A DNA stretch of 64,000 bases from Streptomyces sp. Je 1-79 (GCF_025195125.1 NZ_JAMGSL010000004.1:248001-312000); one strand, 5' to 3'; positions 42,201 to 50,469 are shown, counted from the stretch's first letter. Made by a program: numbers and translations. The notes: generated by a model from the letters alone, not told the origin.

Positions 42201-43133
42201 GTACGTGTTCCACACCTCGCGGCCCTCGGTGACCAGACGCTGTGTCAGCTCCGGAGGGCAGGCCTCGCCGCCGAAGATCAGCAACCGGACCTCGTCGAGG
42301 GCCTCCGGCTCCCAGAGCGCGGCGAGCGTGGGGACGGTGGAGACCACGGTGATCTCCTGCTCCACCAGCCAGGGGCCGAGGTCGGCGCCGCTGCGCACCT
42401 GGGACCTGGGGACGGGAACCAGGCACGCGCCGTAGCGCCAGGCCAGCCACATCTCCTCGCAGGAGGCGTCGAAGGCGACGGAGAGTCCCGCCATGACCCG
42501 GTCGCCGGGTCCGATCGGCTCCTCGACGAGGAAGAGCGCGGCCTCGGCGTCCACGAACGCGGCGGCGCTGCGGTGGCTGACGGCGACACCCTTGGGCCTG
42601 CCGGTGGAGCCGGAGGTGAAGATGATCCACGCGTCGTGCTCGGGGCCGGGCCGGCTCGCGGGCGCACCGTCGCCCCTACGGTCGGTCAGGTCGATCCGCT
42701 GCGCGGCGCCCAGGACGGCCCGGACCCCGGCCTCGCCGAAGACCAGCTCGGCCCGCTCGTCCGGGTCCTCCGCGTCGACCGGCACATAGGCGGCGCCCGC
42801 GGCGAGCACGGCGAGGACGGACACGTACAGCTCGTTGGTCCCGGAGGGCACGCGGACGCCGACCCGGTCCCCGAGCCCCACTCCGGCCTCCGCCAGGGCG
42901 CGCCGCCGGCGCTCGACCTCGGCGGCCAGCGCCCGGTAGGTCAGCCGGGTGCGGCCGTCGTCCAGGGCCAGTTCGTCGGGGTGGGCCCGTACGGACGCCT
43001 CGAAGATGTCGACGAGCGTGCGCACCGGGGCGGCGGGGCCGGCGGAGAACCGGGCGGACTTGCCGGACTCCTCGTCCCACGCGTCCCCGCCGTCGAGCAG
43101 AGTGACCTCACCGGGCTCGGGTGTGGCTGCCAT
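39225..43133 (-). CDS. pls: Pls-type single-module NRPS (epsilon-poly-L-lysine synthetase-like)
   Basis: A 1302-residue membrane NRPS, close to the 1319 residues I recall for the S. albulus epsilon-poly-L-lysine synthetase. Order: adenylation domain (about 35-520; IIFTSGSTGRPKG, NTYGPTEA, YRSGDLVR, TSGKVDRDALP), carrier domain (GGSSL, Ser553), then six transmembrane helices that separate three soluble hexapeptide-repeat-like domains (for example VGAGAVVGTRSMLFPG and LGPGGIVLPGSTVGARS). There is no condensation or thioesterase domain; in Pls the tandem C-terminal domains join free lysines. Reading the specificity positions by alignment to GrsA gives D-A-E-S-I-G-T-V-V-K, like the lysine code DAESIGSVCK. 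The chosen ATG is the first Met before the adenylation core. Confidence 0.88.
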   Translation of the reverse strand: MAATPEPGEVTLLDGGDAWDEESGKSARFSAGPAAPVRTLVDIFEASVRAHPDELALDDGRTRLTYRALAAEVERRRRALAEAGVGLGDRVGVRVPSGTNELYVSVLAVLAAGAAYVPVDAEDPDERAELVFGEAGVRAVLGAAQRIDLTDRRGDGAPASRPGPEHDAWIIFTSGSTGRPKGVAVSHRSAAAFVDAEAALFLVEEPIGPGDRVMAGLSVAFDASCEEMWLAWRYGACLVPVPRSQVRSGADLGPWLVEQEITVVSTVPTLAALWEPEALDEVRLLIFGGEACPPELTQRLVTEGREVWNTYGPTEATVVACASLLTGEEPIRIGLPLNGWELAVVDESGEPVPMGGSGQLVIGGVGLARYLDPEKDAEKYAPLESLGWERAYRSGDLVRAEPEGLVFLGRGDEQIKLGGRRIELGEVDAALQALPGVAGAAAAVRTARSGNQLLVGYLVTQDGWDHAAAVERLRAELPAALVPLLAPVAELPTRTSGKVDRDALPWPLPEAETTGPAEQLYGTEAWLAEQWSETLGVAVTRATDDFFAIGGSSLAAAQLTTRLRTRYPSAAVVDIYQRPTLRKLARHLEKSVQDDGAVRTVAPVPLRSGVVQTLLLLPLFTVVGLRWTVALLALGKVVHWFGPYPWAPDASWWLVAAGAALLYSPPGRLAIAAGGARLLLRGVKPGLHPRGGRVHLRLWTAERLAECVGATSLTGSWLERYARALGAKVGPDVDLHSLPPVTGMLKLGRGCAVESEVDLSGYWLDGDRLVIGPVKVGAGAVVGTRSMLFPGARVGKRSEVAPGSAVAGQIPTGQRWAGAPAGKLGKAKRNWPKERPARALRWRAVYGTTGFLLTALPVLAALPALLVVSRFVPAGAGLAEALPGALLAVVPGALAHGFAYASLVLVAVRLLSLGLRTGSHPTHSRVAWQAWTVTQLMDRARETLFPLYAGLITPVWLRLLGMRIGRGAEVSTVLALPSLTTVGEGAFLADDTLTAPYELGGGWVRIGHSEIGRRAFLGNSGMTAPGRSVPDDALVGVLSSTPKKAKKGGSYLGLPPVRLPRSAADADRSRTYEPSARLLWARGLVELCRLVPVFCSAALAVLTVAVLCLLATTTGPGLWGVALLSGAVLLTAGAAACLVSVAAKWLLVGRHRTGEHPLWCGFVWRNELADTFVEVLAVPWLIGAVPGTPLLSLWLRGLGARIGRGVWCESYWLPETDLVVLGDAVSVNRGCVLQTHLFHDRILRTDTVVLREGATLGPGGIVLPGSTVGARSTLGPASLVMAGESVPADTRWLGNPIEAWRA

Positions 43134-43403
43134 CGGACCTCGCGTCTCGTTCCCGGCAACGTCCGGGTCGCCGACGGAGCCCGGGTCTGCCCGGGTTGTT
43201 CCGTTCCGGCGCCAAACAGCCCGCCAGTCTAGTGCGTGGGCGAGGATTCTCCGGACGACACCTTGCGCGTGGCCGGTAAGGGACGGTATTGGGGCGGCCG
43301 TACGGGGTGGGGAGCGGCCCCCGTGCCGCGCCGCGTCGACGGGCGACGGGCGGTGTCCGGTGCAAGGCTGAGCACGTACCCGGATCTGCGAAAGGCCATT
43401 GCC

Positions 43404-44204
43404 ATGATCACCACTGACTTCGTACCCGGCTCCCCCTGCTGGCTCGACCTCGGTGCCCCCGACGTCCCGGCCGCCGCGGCCTTCTACGGCGCGGTGCTCG
43501 GCTGGGAGTACGAGTCGATGGGCGAGGCGGAGGGCATGGAAGGCGGGATGTTCCGGAAGGACGGAAAGATCGTCGCCGGGCTCGGCAGGCTCACCGAGGA
43601 GGGCGCGCGCTCCGCCTGGATGCTCTACTACAGCGTCGCCGACGCGGACGACACGACCGAGACGGTGAAGCGGGCGGGAGGTACCGTCCGGGTCGCGCCG
43701 ATGCAGCTCGACGAGTGGGGCCGTATGGCGCAGTACAGCGACCCGCTGGGGGGACAGTTCGCCGTCTGGCAGCCGGGCACGAGCAAGGGCGTCGAGCTGG
43801 TGGACGAGCCGGGCTCGCTCTCCTGGACCGAGCTGTACACGAGCGACGCGGCGGCCGCGAAGGAGTTCTACGGCGGCGTCTTCGGCTGGCAGTTCAGCGA
43901 CATGGAGCTGCCCGGCGGCGGAGGCGCGTACGCCGTGATCACCCCGGCCGGGCTCCCCGACGAGCGCATGCACGGCGGCGTCATGGGCATGCCCGCGGAG
44001 AACCTCGCCCTCGCGGACGGACGGCCGTACTGGCACCCCGTCTTCGCCGTCGCGGACTGCGACGCCGCGGTCGCCAAGGTCACCGCGAACGGCGGCAGCG
44101 TGCAGATGGGACCGGAGGACGCGGAGGGCGTCGGCCGGCTCGCCGTCTGTCTCGACCCGGCGGGCGCCGACTTCGTGCTCCTCACACCCGTCGCCGCCGG
44201 CTGA
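43404..44204 (+). CDS. Two-domain VOC (glyoxalase-fold) protein
   Basis: A 266-residue protein made of two vicinal-oxygen-chelate repeats. The first starts CWLDLGAPDVPAAAAFYGAVLGWEYE, and the second starts SWTELYTSDAAAAKEFYGGVFGWQF. Each VOC half ends with a strand such as GGQFAVWQPG or ADFVLLTPV. Relatives include the hydroxylase-like CFP30 group; metal binding is likely but the reaction is unknown. The frame is open upstream; the ATG at 43404 has GCGAAAGG before it. The gene is convergent with the phosphatase pair and followed by a terminator. Confidence 0.87.
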   Translation: MITTDFVPGSPCWLDLGAPDVPAAAAFYGAVLGWEYESMGEAEGMEGGMFRKDGKIVAGLGRLTEEGARSAWMLYYSVADADDTTETVKRAGGTVRVAPMQLDEWGRMAQYSDPLGGQFAVWQPGTSKGVELVDEPGSLSWTELYTSDAAAAKEFYGGVFGWQFSDMELPGGGGAYAVITPAGLPDERMHGGVMGMPAENLALADGRPYWHPVFAVADCDAAVAKVTANGGSVQMGPEDAEGVGRLAVCLDPAGADFVLLTPVAAG

Positions 44205-44226
44205 GCGGCGGCGGCTCCGCCCGGGG

Positions 44227-44250
44227 CGCGGCGTCCGGGCGGACGCCGCG
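44227..44250. terminator. Terminator between VOC and phosphatase genes
   Basis: A perfect 10-bp stem CGCGGCGTCC/GGACGCCGCG with a GGGC loop ends directly at the stop codon of the convergent gene and can serve both strands. Confidence 0.7.
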
Positions 44251-46734
44251 TCAGCCGGCGGGGGGCGGGAAGTCCTGTTCCGCCCAGATGGTCTTGCCGC
44301 TCCGGCTGTAGCGGCTGCCCCAGCGGGTGGCGAGTTGGGCCACCAGGTAGAGGCCGCGGCCGCCCTCGTCGGTCAGCCGCGCACGGCGCATCCGGGGGTG
44401 GGTGGCGCTGGGGTCGGAGACCTCGCAGATCAGGCGGCCGGCGACGCGGATCAGCCGTACGTCGATCGGCCCTCCCGCGTACCGGATGGCGTTGGTGACC
44501 AGTTCGCTCAGCACCAGCTCGGTGGTGAAGACGAGCTCCTCGAGTCCCCACGCGCGCAGCTGTGTCGCGGCGGCCTCCCGTACGGTGCCGACCGCCGCCG
44601 GATCGGCGTCGATCGGCCAGAGGACGGCGTCCTCGGGCGGTACGGCCCGGGTGCGGGCGAGCAACAGGGTGACGTCGTCCCCGAGTCCGTCCCCGAGCCT
44701 CTCGCCGTGCCCGTCACCGGGGCGGTGCCGGCCCGCGACGATCTCGCGGCCGAGTTCACGCAGGGACTGCGTCAGGGCGCCCGGTCGGGCCAGCCGGCCG
44801 GCGAGGTCGGCCATGCCCGTGTCCAGGTCGCCGTCCCCTCCCTCGATCAGTCCGTCGCTGTACAGGGCGAGGACGGATCCGGGGGCCAGGTCGACCTCCG
44901 TCATCTCGAAGGGGAGCCCGCCGACCCCGAGCGGGGGGCCCGGGTCCACCTCCAGGTACGTCACATTGCCGTCCGGGTCCGCCACGGCGGGCGGCGGATG
45001 GCCGGCGGAGGCCACCGTGCACCGCAGCGAGACCGGGTCGTAGATCGCGTACGCGCAGGTCGCGCCGGTGGGGGACGAGGGGTGGCCGATGTGCCAGCCG
45101 TCGTCGTGGTCGCCGTCGCGGCGGTAGCCGTTCTGCTCACCGCTCTCGCGCTCCCGCTGTTCCTCGCTGTCCGTCTCCTCCGGTTCCGCGAGCAGTTGGG
45201 AGACCAGGTCGTCCAAGTGCGTGAGCAGCTCGTCGGGTTCGAGGTCGAGGTCCGCGAGGGTGCGTACGGCCGTCCGCAGCCTTCCCATGGTGGCGGTGGC
45301 CGCGAGGCCGTGGCCGACGACGTCTCCCACGACCAGGGCGACGCGCGCGGAGGAGAGCGGAATGACGTCGAACCAGTCTCCGCCGACGCCGGTCGTGGTG
45401 TCGGCGGGGAGGTACACGCCCGACGTGACCGCCGCGGCCGTCTCGGTCTGCGTGGGCGGCAGCATGCTCCGCTGGAGACCGACGGCCGCGCGGCGCTCAC
45501 GGGTGAAGCGCCGGGCGTTGTCCAGGGCGAGGGCGGCGCGGCCGGCGATCTCGCGCAGCAGGTCCTCGTCGGCCCTCTCGTACGGACCGCGGTCGGCGCT
45601 CCGGCTCACGGACACCCGGCCGAGCACCATGCCCCGCGCGCGGAGCGCGGCCGTCATGGTCATCGGGTAGCCGCCGGAGCTGTCGGGTCCGGGGGCGCCG
45701 TCGCCGTCGCCTTCGACGACGACGAGGCCGACGTCCGCGGCGACATCTCCGTCCTCGGCCGCCGGCCGTCCCGCCACGGCGGTACGGCGCAGCCGCAGCC
45801 GCCCCTCCCGGTCGGGCACCGGCTCCTCGCCCAGGGTCACCGCCTCGGCGATCTCCACGACGGCGAGATCGCCGAGGCCGGGCACCAGCGCGGTGGCCAG
45901 CTCCCTGCCCGTCTCCCTGACCGACAGGGAACCGCCGACACTGGCCGTGGCGTGCTGCAACAGCGTCAGGCGCTGGCCGGCCCGGTGCAGTTCGGTCACG
46001 TCGGTGAAGAGCGCCGTCACCCCCAGGGCCTGCCCGTCGGGTGCCTGCAGGCGGAACGCCGAGATCGCGATGACCACGCCTCCCCCGGGATCCTCGATGG
46101 TCCGCAGGACCTTCTCCGCCCGGATCAGCGGCCGGCCCGTGCGCAGGACCTCGCGCAGCTTCTCCTCGATCGCCGCCGCGTCCCCGGGCCAGAGGAACTC
46201 GCTCAGCCGCCGGCCGCGCAGATCCGAGGGCACGCCGGTGTACGGCAGGAGGTGGGTGTTGGTCCGCAGGAGCCGCAGCCCCGAGTCGAAGACGGCGAGT
46301 CCCACCCGGTCCTGGAGGAACAGCTCCCTGACGAACGCGCGGTCCTGATGCCAGCGGACGGCCAGCGCCGCCGGGGCGGCCAGGACGAGGCATCCCGCTC
46401 CGGTCCCCACCCCCGCCATGCCGTCGTGCGTGCCCACGTCGGCGAGGTCGAAGGCCCGGAAGACGACGTGCGCGTGCTCGCCCGCGCCCGTGCGCAGCAC
46501 CGCCTCGCCCCCGCGCGCCCCCCGCGCGTACGCCGTCACGAGCGCGGGCCAGGCCGTGGGGTCCGCGAGGAGGGCGCGCGCCGACAGGCCGACGACATCG
46601 GCGGCGGGCCGGCCGAGCAGCGCCCGGGCGTCCGAGGTCCAGCCGCTGATCCGTCCCCGGCCGTCGAGCAGGGCACCGGCGGTGCCCTCGGGGACGGGCA
46701 GGAGGCTGTCACGCGGGAAGGGCGTGTCACTCAC
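44251..46734 (-). CDS. SpoIIE-type phosphatase with PAS, GAF and HATPase domains
   Basis: An 827-residue soluble signalling protein. Two PAS-like modules (GALLDGRGRISGWTSDARALLG; LFLQDRVGLAVFDSGLRLLRTN) are followed by a GAF-like part, the SpoIIE PP2C phosphatase (GVGGDWFDVIPL, VALVVGDVVGHGL, LGDDVTLLLART) and a C-terminal HATPase (LVLSELVTNAIRYAGG; LTDEGGRGLYLVAQLA). An acidic insert (EPEETDSEEQRERESGEQ) lies inside the phosphatase. The GTG at 46734 has GAGGAGGAG upstream and overlaps the stop of the preceding phosphatase gene, so the two are co-translated. It likely regulates an anti-anti-sigma factor; the partner is not in the window. Confidence 0.88.
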   Translation of the reverse strand: MSDTPFPRDSLLPVPEGTAGALLDGRGRISGWTSDARALLGRPAADVVGLSARALLADPTAWPALVTAYARGARGGEAVLRTGAGEHAHVVFRAFDLADVGTHDGMAGVGTGAGCLVLAAPAALAVRWHQDRAFVRELFLQDRVGLAVFDSGLRLLRTNTHLLPYTGVPSDLRGRRLSEFLWPGDAAAIEEKLREVLRTGRPLIRAEKVLRTIEDPGGGVVIAISAFRLQAPDGQALGVTALFTDVTELHRAGQRLTLLQHATASVGGSLSVRETGRELATALVPGLGDLAVVEIAEAVTLGEEPVPDREGRLRLRRTAVAGRPAAEDGDVAADVGLVVVEGDGDGAPGPDSSGGYPMTMTAALRARGMVLGRVSVSRSADRGPYERADEDLLREIAGRAALALDNARRFTRERRAAVGLQRSMLPPTQTETAAAVTSGVYLPADTTTGVGGDWFDVIPLSSARVALVVGDVVGHGLAATATMGRLRTAVRTLADLDLEPDELLTHLDDLVSQLLAEPEETDSEEQRERESGEQNGYRRDGDHDDGWHIGHPSSPTGATCAYAIYDPVSLRCTVASAGHPPPAVADPDGNVTYLEVDPGPPLGVGGLPFEMTEVDLAPGSVLALYSDGLIEGGDGDLDTGMADLAGRLARPGALTQSLRELGREIVAGRHRPGDGHGERLGDGLGDDVTLLLARTRAVPPEDAVLWPIDADPAAVGTVREAAATQLRAWGLEELVFTTELVLSELVTNAIRYAGGPIDVRLIRVAGRLICEVSDPSATHPRMRRARLTDEGGRGLYLVAQLATRWGSRYSRSGKTIWAEQDFPPPAG

Positions 46735-48854
46735 GGTGTCTCCTCCTCTCGGCCGTTCCACGTGCCGTACAGAGGCTGGGCCCGGGCGATCAGCAGAGCC
46801 ACGTCGTCGTGGTCGTCGGGGCCTCGCAGCGCGCCCAGGAGCAGGTCACAGGTCTCCTCCAGCGGGAGTGAGGACTGGCCGAGCAGGTCGGTGAGGGCCG
46901 CGAGCCGGACATCGATGTCCTGGTCACGGGTCTCCACCAGGCCGTCGGTGTACAGCACCAGCTCGTCACCGGCCGCGAAGGAGATCTCCACGGTCTCGAA
47001 GGGGACCCCGCCGACGCCCAGCGGAGCGCCCGTCGGCAGGTCGAGAAGGCGGGGCGGCCGGCCGGTGGGCACATGCACGGGCGGAGGGTGTCCGGCGTTG
47101 GCGATCCGGCAGCGCCCCTCGTGGGGGTCGTACACGGCGTACACGCAGGTGGCCATCGCGTCGCCGAGGTCGACGACGGTACGGTCCAGGTGGGTCAGGA
47201 CCACGGAGGGCGACAGTCCGAGCCCGGCGAGGGTGCGGGCGGCCGTGCGCACCTGCCCCATGGTCGCGGCGGCGTTGATACCGCTGCCCATCACGTCCCC
47301 CACGACCAGGGCCGTCCTGCCGTCCGGCAGCGGGATCGCGTCGAACCAGTCCCCGCCGACCTCGACCGCCGCGGAGGCGGGCTGGTAGCGGTAGGCCACG
47401 TCGAGCCCGTTCAGCCGCGCCGGGCCGTGCGGCAGCATGTGGCGTTGCAGCGCCAGGGCCGCCTGGCTCTGGTGGCGGTACCAGCGGGCGTTGTCGATGG
47501 CCACCGCCGCCCGGGCCGCCAGCTCCCCGGCCAGCAGGACGTCGTCCTGGTCGAACGGTACGGAGTTGCGCGCGCGCTTCAGGTCGAGCACACCGAGGAC
47601 GACACCCCGGGCGCGCAGGGGGACGGCGAGGTAGGAGTGGAGGCCCGCCTTGCGCAGCAGCGCGGCGGCGGAGCCGGCACGGGCGATGCGGGCCAGGTCC
47701 TTCTCCGTGACGTGCTCGACCAGCACCGGGCGCCCGGTGCGGGCGCACTGGGTGACCAGCCGCTCGATGCCGTAACGGGCCGGTCTGCCGACCGGGTCGG
47801 CGGCCTCCTCCGCCGGGGTGGCGTAGGCGGCCTTCACCGCCAGGGCGCGGAACACGGCCGGTCCGGAGGCCCGCGTCCCGCCGGGGTGCGGCCCGGTCAG
47901 GATGTCCTCCAGGACGTCCACCGCCGCGATGTCGGCGAACTCGGGCACCACGAGATCCGCCAGCTCGTGGGCGGTCAGATCCAGGTCGAGCGTGGTGCCC
48001 ACGCGCTCGGAGGCGTCCGCGATCACCGCGAGGCGGCGCCTCGCGCGTGCGGCCGCCCTGGCGGCATGGTGCTGGTCGGTGATGTCCGCGACCGAGACGG
48101 CGACCCCGACGACGCGCTGCCCCGAGGTCTCCAGGCGGTACAGCGACATCGACCAGATCTGCTCCCTCCCGTCCCGCCCGCCGGAGCGGACGGAGCCGCG
48201 CACGTTTCTGGAGAGGACGGGAACCCCGGTCTCCAGCACCTCACGGAGCGCCCCCTCCAGCGCCTCGGCGTCCGGTGACGCGACGGCCTCGCTGAACGTA
48301 CGGCCCAGATGGCCCGCGGCGGTACGGCCGTCGATCCGTTCCAGTGCCGGATTGACCAGGACGAACCGGAGGTCGAGGTCCAAGACGGCCAGGCCGATCG
48401 GGGAGTGGGCGACCAGCCGGGCCGACAGGGCGAGGTCCTGTTCCACGCGTCGCGTGGTGGCCGCGTCCGTGGCCAGGCCGAGCGCGTAGACACGCCCCTC
48501 GTCGTCCTGGAGGCGGGTGTTGCGGAACTCGACCGGGATCGTACGGCCGTCCTTGTGACGCACCGGGAAGACTCCGGCCCAGGGTCCGCCGCCCGACATG
48601 ACCCGCTCGAACTGGGTCACCACCCGGTCCCGGTGGTCCTGGTCGACCAGGAGCGGGGCGGCGGGCCGGCCGAGGGCCTCGGCGGCCGCGTATCCGAAGA
48701 TCGTTTCCGCCTGCGGGCTCCACAGGACGATACGGCCGGTCGTGTCCACGACGACGGCGGCCACCCCGAGTACGTCGAGAAGCCCACCGGGCTCCACGGC
48801 GAGCTCAGCGCTCGCCGGGTCCTGGCCGGCCGGGGGAAACGCCGCCATGCTCAT
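46731..48854 (-). CDS. SpoIIE-type phosphatase with two PAS domains and a GAF domain
   Basis: A 707-residue soluble protein. PAS1 is LGVAAVVVDTTGRIVLWSPQAETIFGY, PAS2 is VAHSPIGLAVLDLDLRFVLVNPALERIDG, then GAF (GLHSYLAVPLRARGVVLGVLDLK) and SpoIIE PP2C (EVGGDWFDAIPL, ALVVGDVMGSGI, DHDDVALLIARAQ). Unlike its partner, it ends after the phosphatase and lacks the HATPase. The ATG at 48854 follows a purine-rich AGGAGGAGG about 13 bases upstream; a second ATG is two codons later. It is translationally coupled (GTGA) to the second phosphatase, which suggests the two proteins act in one pathway. Confidence 0.87.
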   Translation of the reverse strand: MSMAAFPPAGQDPASAELAVEPGGLLDVLGVAAVVVDTTGRIVLWSPQAETIFGYAAAEALGRPAAPLLVDQDHRDRVVTQFERVMSGGGPWAGVFPVRHKDGRTIPVEFRNTRLQDDEGRVYALGLATDAATTRRVEQDLALSARLVAHSPIGLAVLDLDLRFVLVNPALERIDGRTAAGHLGRTFSEAVASPDAEALEGALREVLETGVPVLSRNVRGSVRSGGRDGREQIWSMSLYRLETSGQRVVGVAVSVADITDQHHAARAAARARRRLAVIADASERVGTTLDLDLTAHELADLVVPEFADIAAVDVLEDILTGPHPGGTRASGPAVFRALAVKAAYATPAEEAADPVGRPARYGIERLVTQCARTGRPVLVEHVTEKDLARIARAGSAAALLRKAGLHSYLAVPLRARGVVLGVLDLKRARNSVPFDQDDVLLAGELAARAAVAIDNARWYRHQSQAALALQRHMLPHGPARLNGLDVAYRYQPASAAVEVGGDWFDAIPLPDGRTALVVGDVMGSGINAAATMGQVRTAARTLAGLGLSPSVVLTHLDRTVVDLGDAMATCVYAVYDPHEGRCRIANAGHPPPVHVPTGRPPRLLDLPTGAPLGVGGVPFETVEISFAAGDELVLYTDGLVETRDQDIDVRLAALTDLLGQSSLPLEETCDLLLGALRGPDDHDDVALLIARAQPLYGTWNGREEETP

Positions 48855-49205
48855 CCAGACCGCATCCCTCCTCCTCCCCGCAGCCACCACGCCACCACTG
48901 CACGTCCACGGCGCGGGCGCACGGGTCCCCTCCATCATCGCGCCGCGGGAGCGGACCGCCAGTCGTCGTGACGAGTCCGGCGGATCCCTTGGCCGGCCAC
49001 GTTCCATGGTGCGGGCGCGCGTCGGCCCGGTCGGGCGGGGTACGTCCACGCCGTCGCATCCAGGGCGAATCCAGGGCGAATCGAGGGGTACGCGAACCGC
49101 GTCCGCATCCGGCGGCGGCGGCACGAAACCCTCGATGATCTTCGTGCGAGGCCGGCCCGTATCGTCGCAGGTGCCGCACGTCGTCGTCAGAGAGGCGAAG
49201 CTTCC
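48855..49205. other. Divergent promoter region
   Basis: A 351-bp gap between the phosphatase pair and the SDR gene, with no convincing gene. Two perfect 11-bp direct repeats, ATCCAGGGCGA, stand head to tail at 49058-49079, one helical turn apart, and a third diverged unit follows. They could bind a regulator of the phosphatase operon. Confidence 0.5.
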
Positions 49206-49973
49206 ATGAACCTGCCCGCATCGGGTCGGCGCGTCCTCGTCACCGGCGCCTCGCGGGGCCTGGGCCGCGCCGTGGCGCAGGCGTTCGCCGCCAACGGCGA
49301 CCGGGTCGCCGTCCACTTCGGTTCCCGTGCCGACGAGGCCCGGGCCACCCTCGACTCCCTCACCGGTACCGGGCACGTGCTGATCGGCTGGGACCTCGCG
49401 GATCCGGCCGGGGCCGCGGCCGTGGCGGACACGGCCGTGGAGGCGCTCGGGGGGATCGATGTGCTGGTGAACAACGCGGCGGTGAACATCCGGCACCCCC
49501 TGGCGGAGACCTCGTACGAGGAGTGGGTCGCCGTCTGGCAGCGGCACGTGGCCGTGAACCTGGTCGCCACGGCGAATCTGAGCCATCTCGCGGCCCGGCG
49601 GATGATCGACCAGGGCCGGGGCGGAAGGATCGTCAACATCGGCTCCCGGGGGGCCTTCCGTGGCGAACCGGACCACCCTGCCTACGGCGCGACCAAGGCC
49701 GCCGTCCACGCGCTCGGCCAGTCGCTCGCGGTCTCGCTCGCCCCGCACGGCATCGGCGTCGCCTCGGTCGCCCCGGGCTTCTTCGCCACGGAACGGGTCG
49801 CTCCCCGTCTGGAGGGCCCCGAGGGCGCGGCGATCCGCGCCCAGAGCCCCTTCGACCGGGTGGCCGCGCCGGAGGAGATCGCGGCGGCCGTGCTGTGGCT
49901 CGCCTCCCCTGCGGCCGAATGGGCCTCGGGAACGATCCTGGACCTCAACGGTGCGTCGCATCTGCGCAGTTGA
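49206..49973 (+). CDS. SDR-family oxidoreductase
   Basis: A 255-residue classical short-chain dehydrogenase. The cofactor motif is VTGASRGLGRAV near the N-terminus, the structural NNAAV motif is present, and the catalytic YGATK is at about residues 160-164. The C-terminal DRVAAPEEIAAAVLWLASPAAEWASGTILDLNG is typical of 3-oxoacyl-ACP-reductase-like members. The residue after the first beta strand suggests NADP(H). The substrate is unknown. The gene is monocistronic with its own upstream region. Confidence 0.92.
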   Translation: MNLPASGRRVLVTGASRGLGRAVAQAFAANGDRVAVHFGSRADEARATLDSLTGTGHVLIGWDLADPAGAAAVADTAVEALGGIDVLVNNAAVNIRHPLAETSYEEWVAVWQRHVAVNLVATANLSHLAARRMIDQGRGGRIVNIGSRGAFRGEPDHPAYGATKAAVHALGQSLAVSLAPHGIGVASVAPGFFATERVAPRLEGPEGAAIRAQSPFDRVAAPEEIAAAVLWLASPAAEWASGTILDLNGASHLRS

Positions 49974-50005
49974 GAGCCGTTCCGACGGTGGGGCCGCGCC
50001 CGGTC

Positions 50006-50034
50006 TGGACAACGCCCGGGCCCGCCCCTAGCCT
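50006..50034 (+). promoter_or_regulatory. Promoter of the NTF2-like gene
   Basis: TGGACA (50006-50011) and TAGCCT (50029-50034) are spaced by exactly 17 bases, close to the Streptomyces vegetative consensus. The expected start point is near 50041. Confidence 0.6.
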
Positions 50035-50047
50035 CGCTCTCGCCTAT

Positions 50048-50063
50048 TCAATTAGTTGACTAT
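50048..50063. promoter_or_regulatory. AT-rich operator-like palindromes
   Basis: TCAATTAGTTGA (TCAA-N4-TTGA) overlaps TAGTTGACTA (TAGT-N2-ACTA), directly downstream of the predicted start point and before the ATG. A MarR- or HxlR-type repressor would fit. The stretch is unusually AT-rich for this genome. Confidence 0.45.
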
Positions 50064-50076
50064 TGAGCGAGGGTTC

Positions 50077-50469
50077 ATGCACCCGTTCCGCAAGGCGGTC
50101 GAGAACCGTGACGGGGACGCCATCGTGGCGCTGCTCGCCGAAGACGTCGTCTTCACCAGCCCGGTGGCCTTCAAGCCGTACGCCGGCAAGGCGATCACCG
50201 GGGCGATCCTGCGCGGGGTGATGCGCGTCTTCGAGGACTTCGAGTACGTCCGCGAGATCGCCGACCCCGCCGGCCGCGACCACGCCCTCGTCTTCACCGC
50301 GACCGTGAACGGCCGCCGGATCCAGGGGTGCGACTTCCTGCACTTCGACGAGGACGGGCGGATCGACGACTTCACCGTCATGGTCCGGCCGCTGTCGGCC
50401 GCCCAGGCGCTCGCCGAGGCGATGGGCGCGCAGTTCGACCGTATCGCCGCGGAGGCCGCGGGGGAGTGA
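50077..50469 (+). CDS. NTF2-like (SnoaL-type) protein
   Basis: A 130-residue protein with the NTF2-like cone fold: an N-terminal helix pair (FRKAVENRDGDAIVALLAEDVVFTSP), then YAGKAITGAILRGVMRVFEDFEY and the strands ALVFTATVNGRRIQGCDFLHFDEDGRIDDF. Members bind small hydrophobic ligands or catalyse isomerisations. The ATG at 50077 has GCGAGG upstream; an in-frame TTG at 50056 is possible but lies inside the operator-like palindromes. It appears to be controlled by a repressor not present in the window. Confidence 0.85.
   Translation: MHPFRKAVENRDGDAIVALLAEDVVFTSPVAFKPYAGKAITGAILRGVMRVFEDFEYVREIADPAGRDHALVFTATVNGRRIQGCDFLHFDEDGRIDDFTVMVRPLSAAQALAEAMGAQFDRIAAEAAGE

Noticed and set aside
39162-43232. 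A 1356-codon open frame on the plus strand
   Set aside because: It is antisense to the Pls-like NRPS, whose full motif set settles the coding strand.
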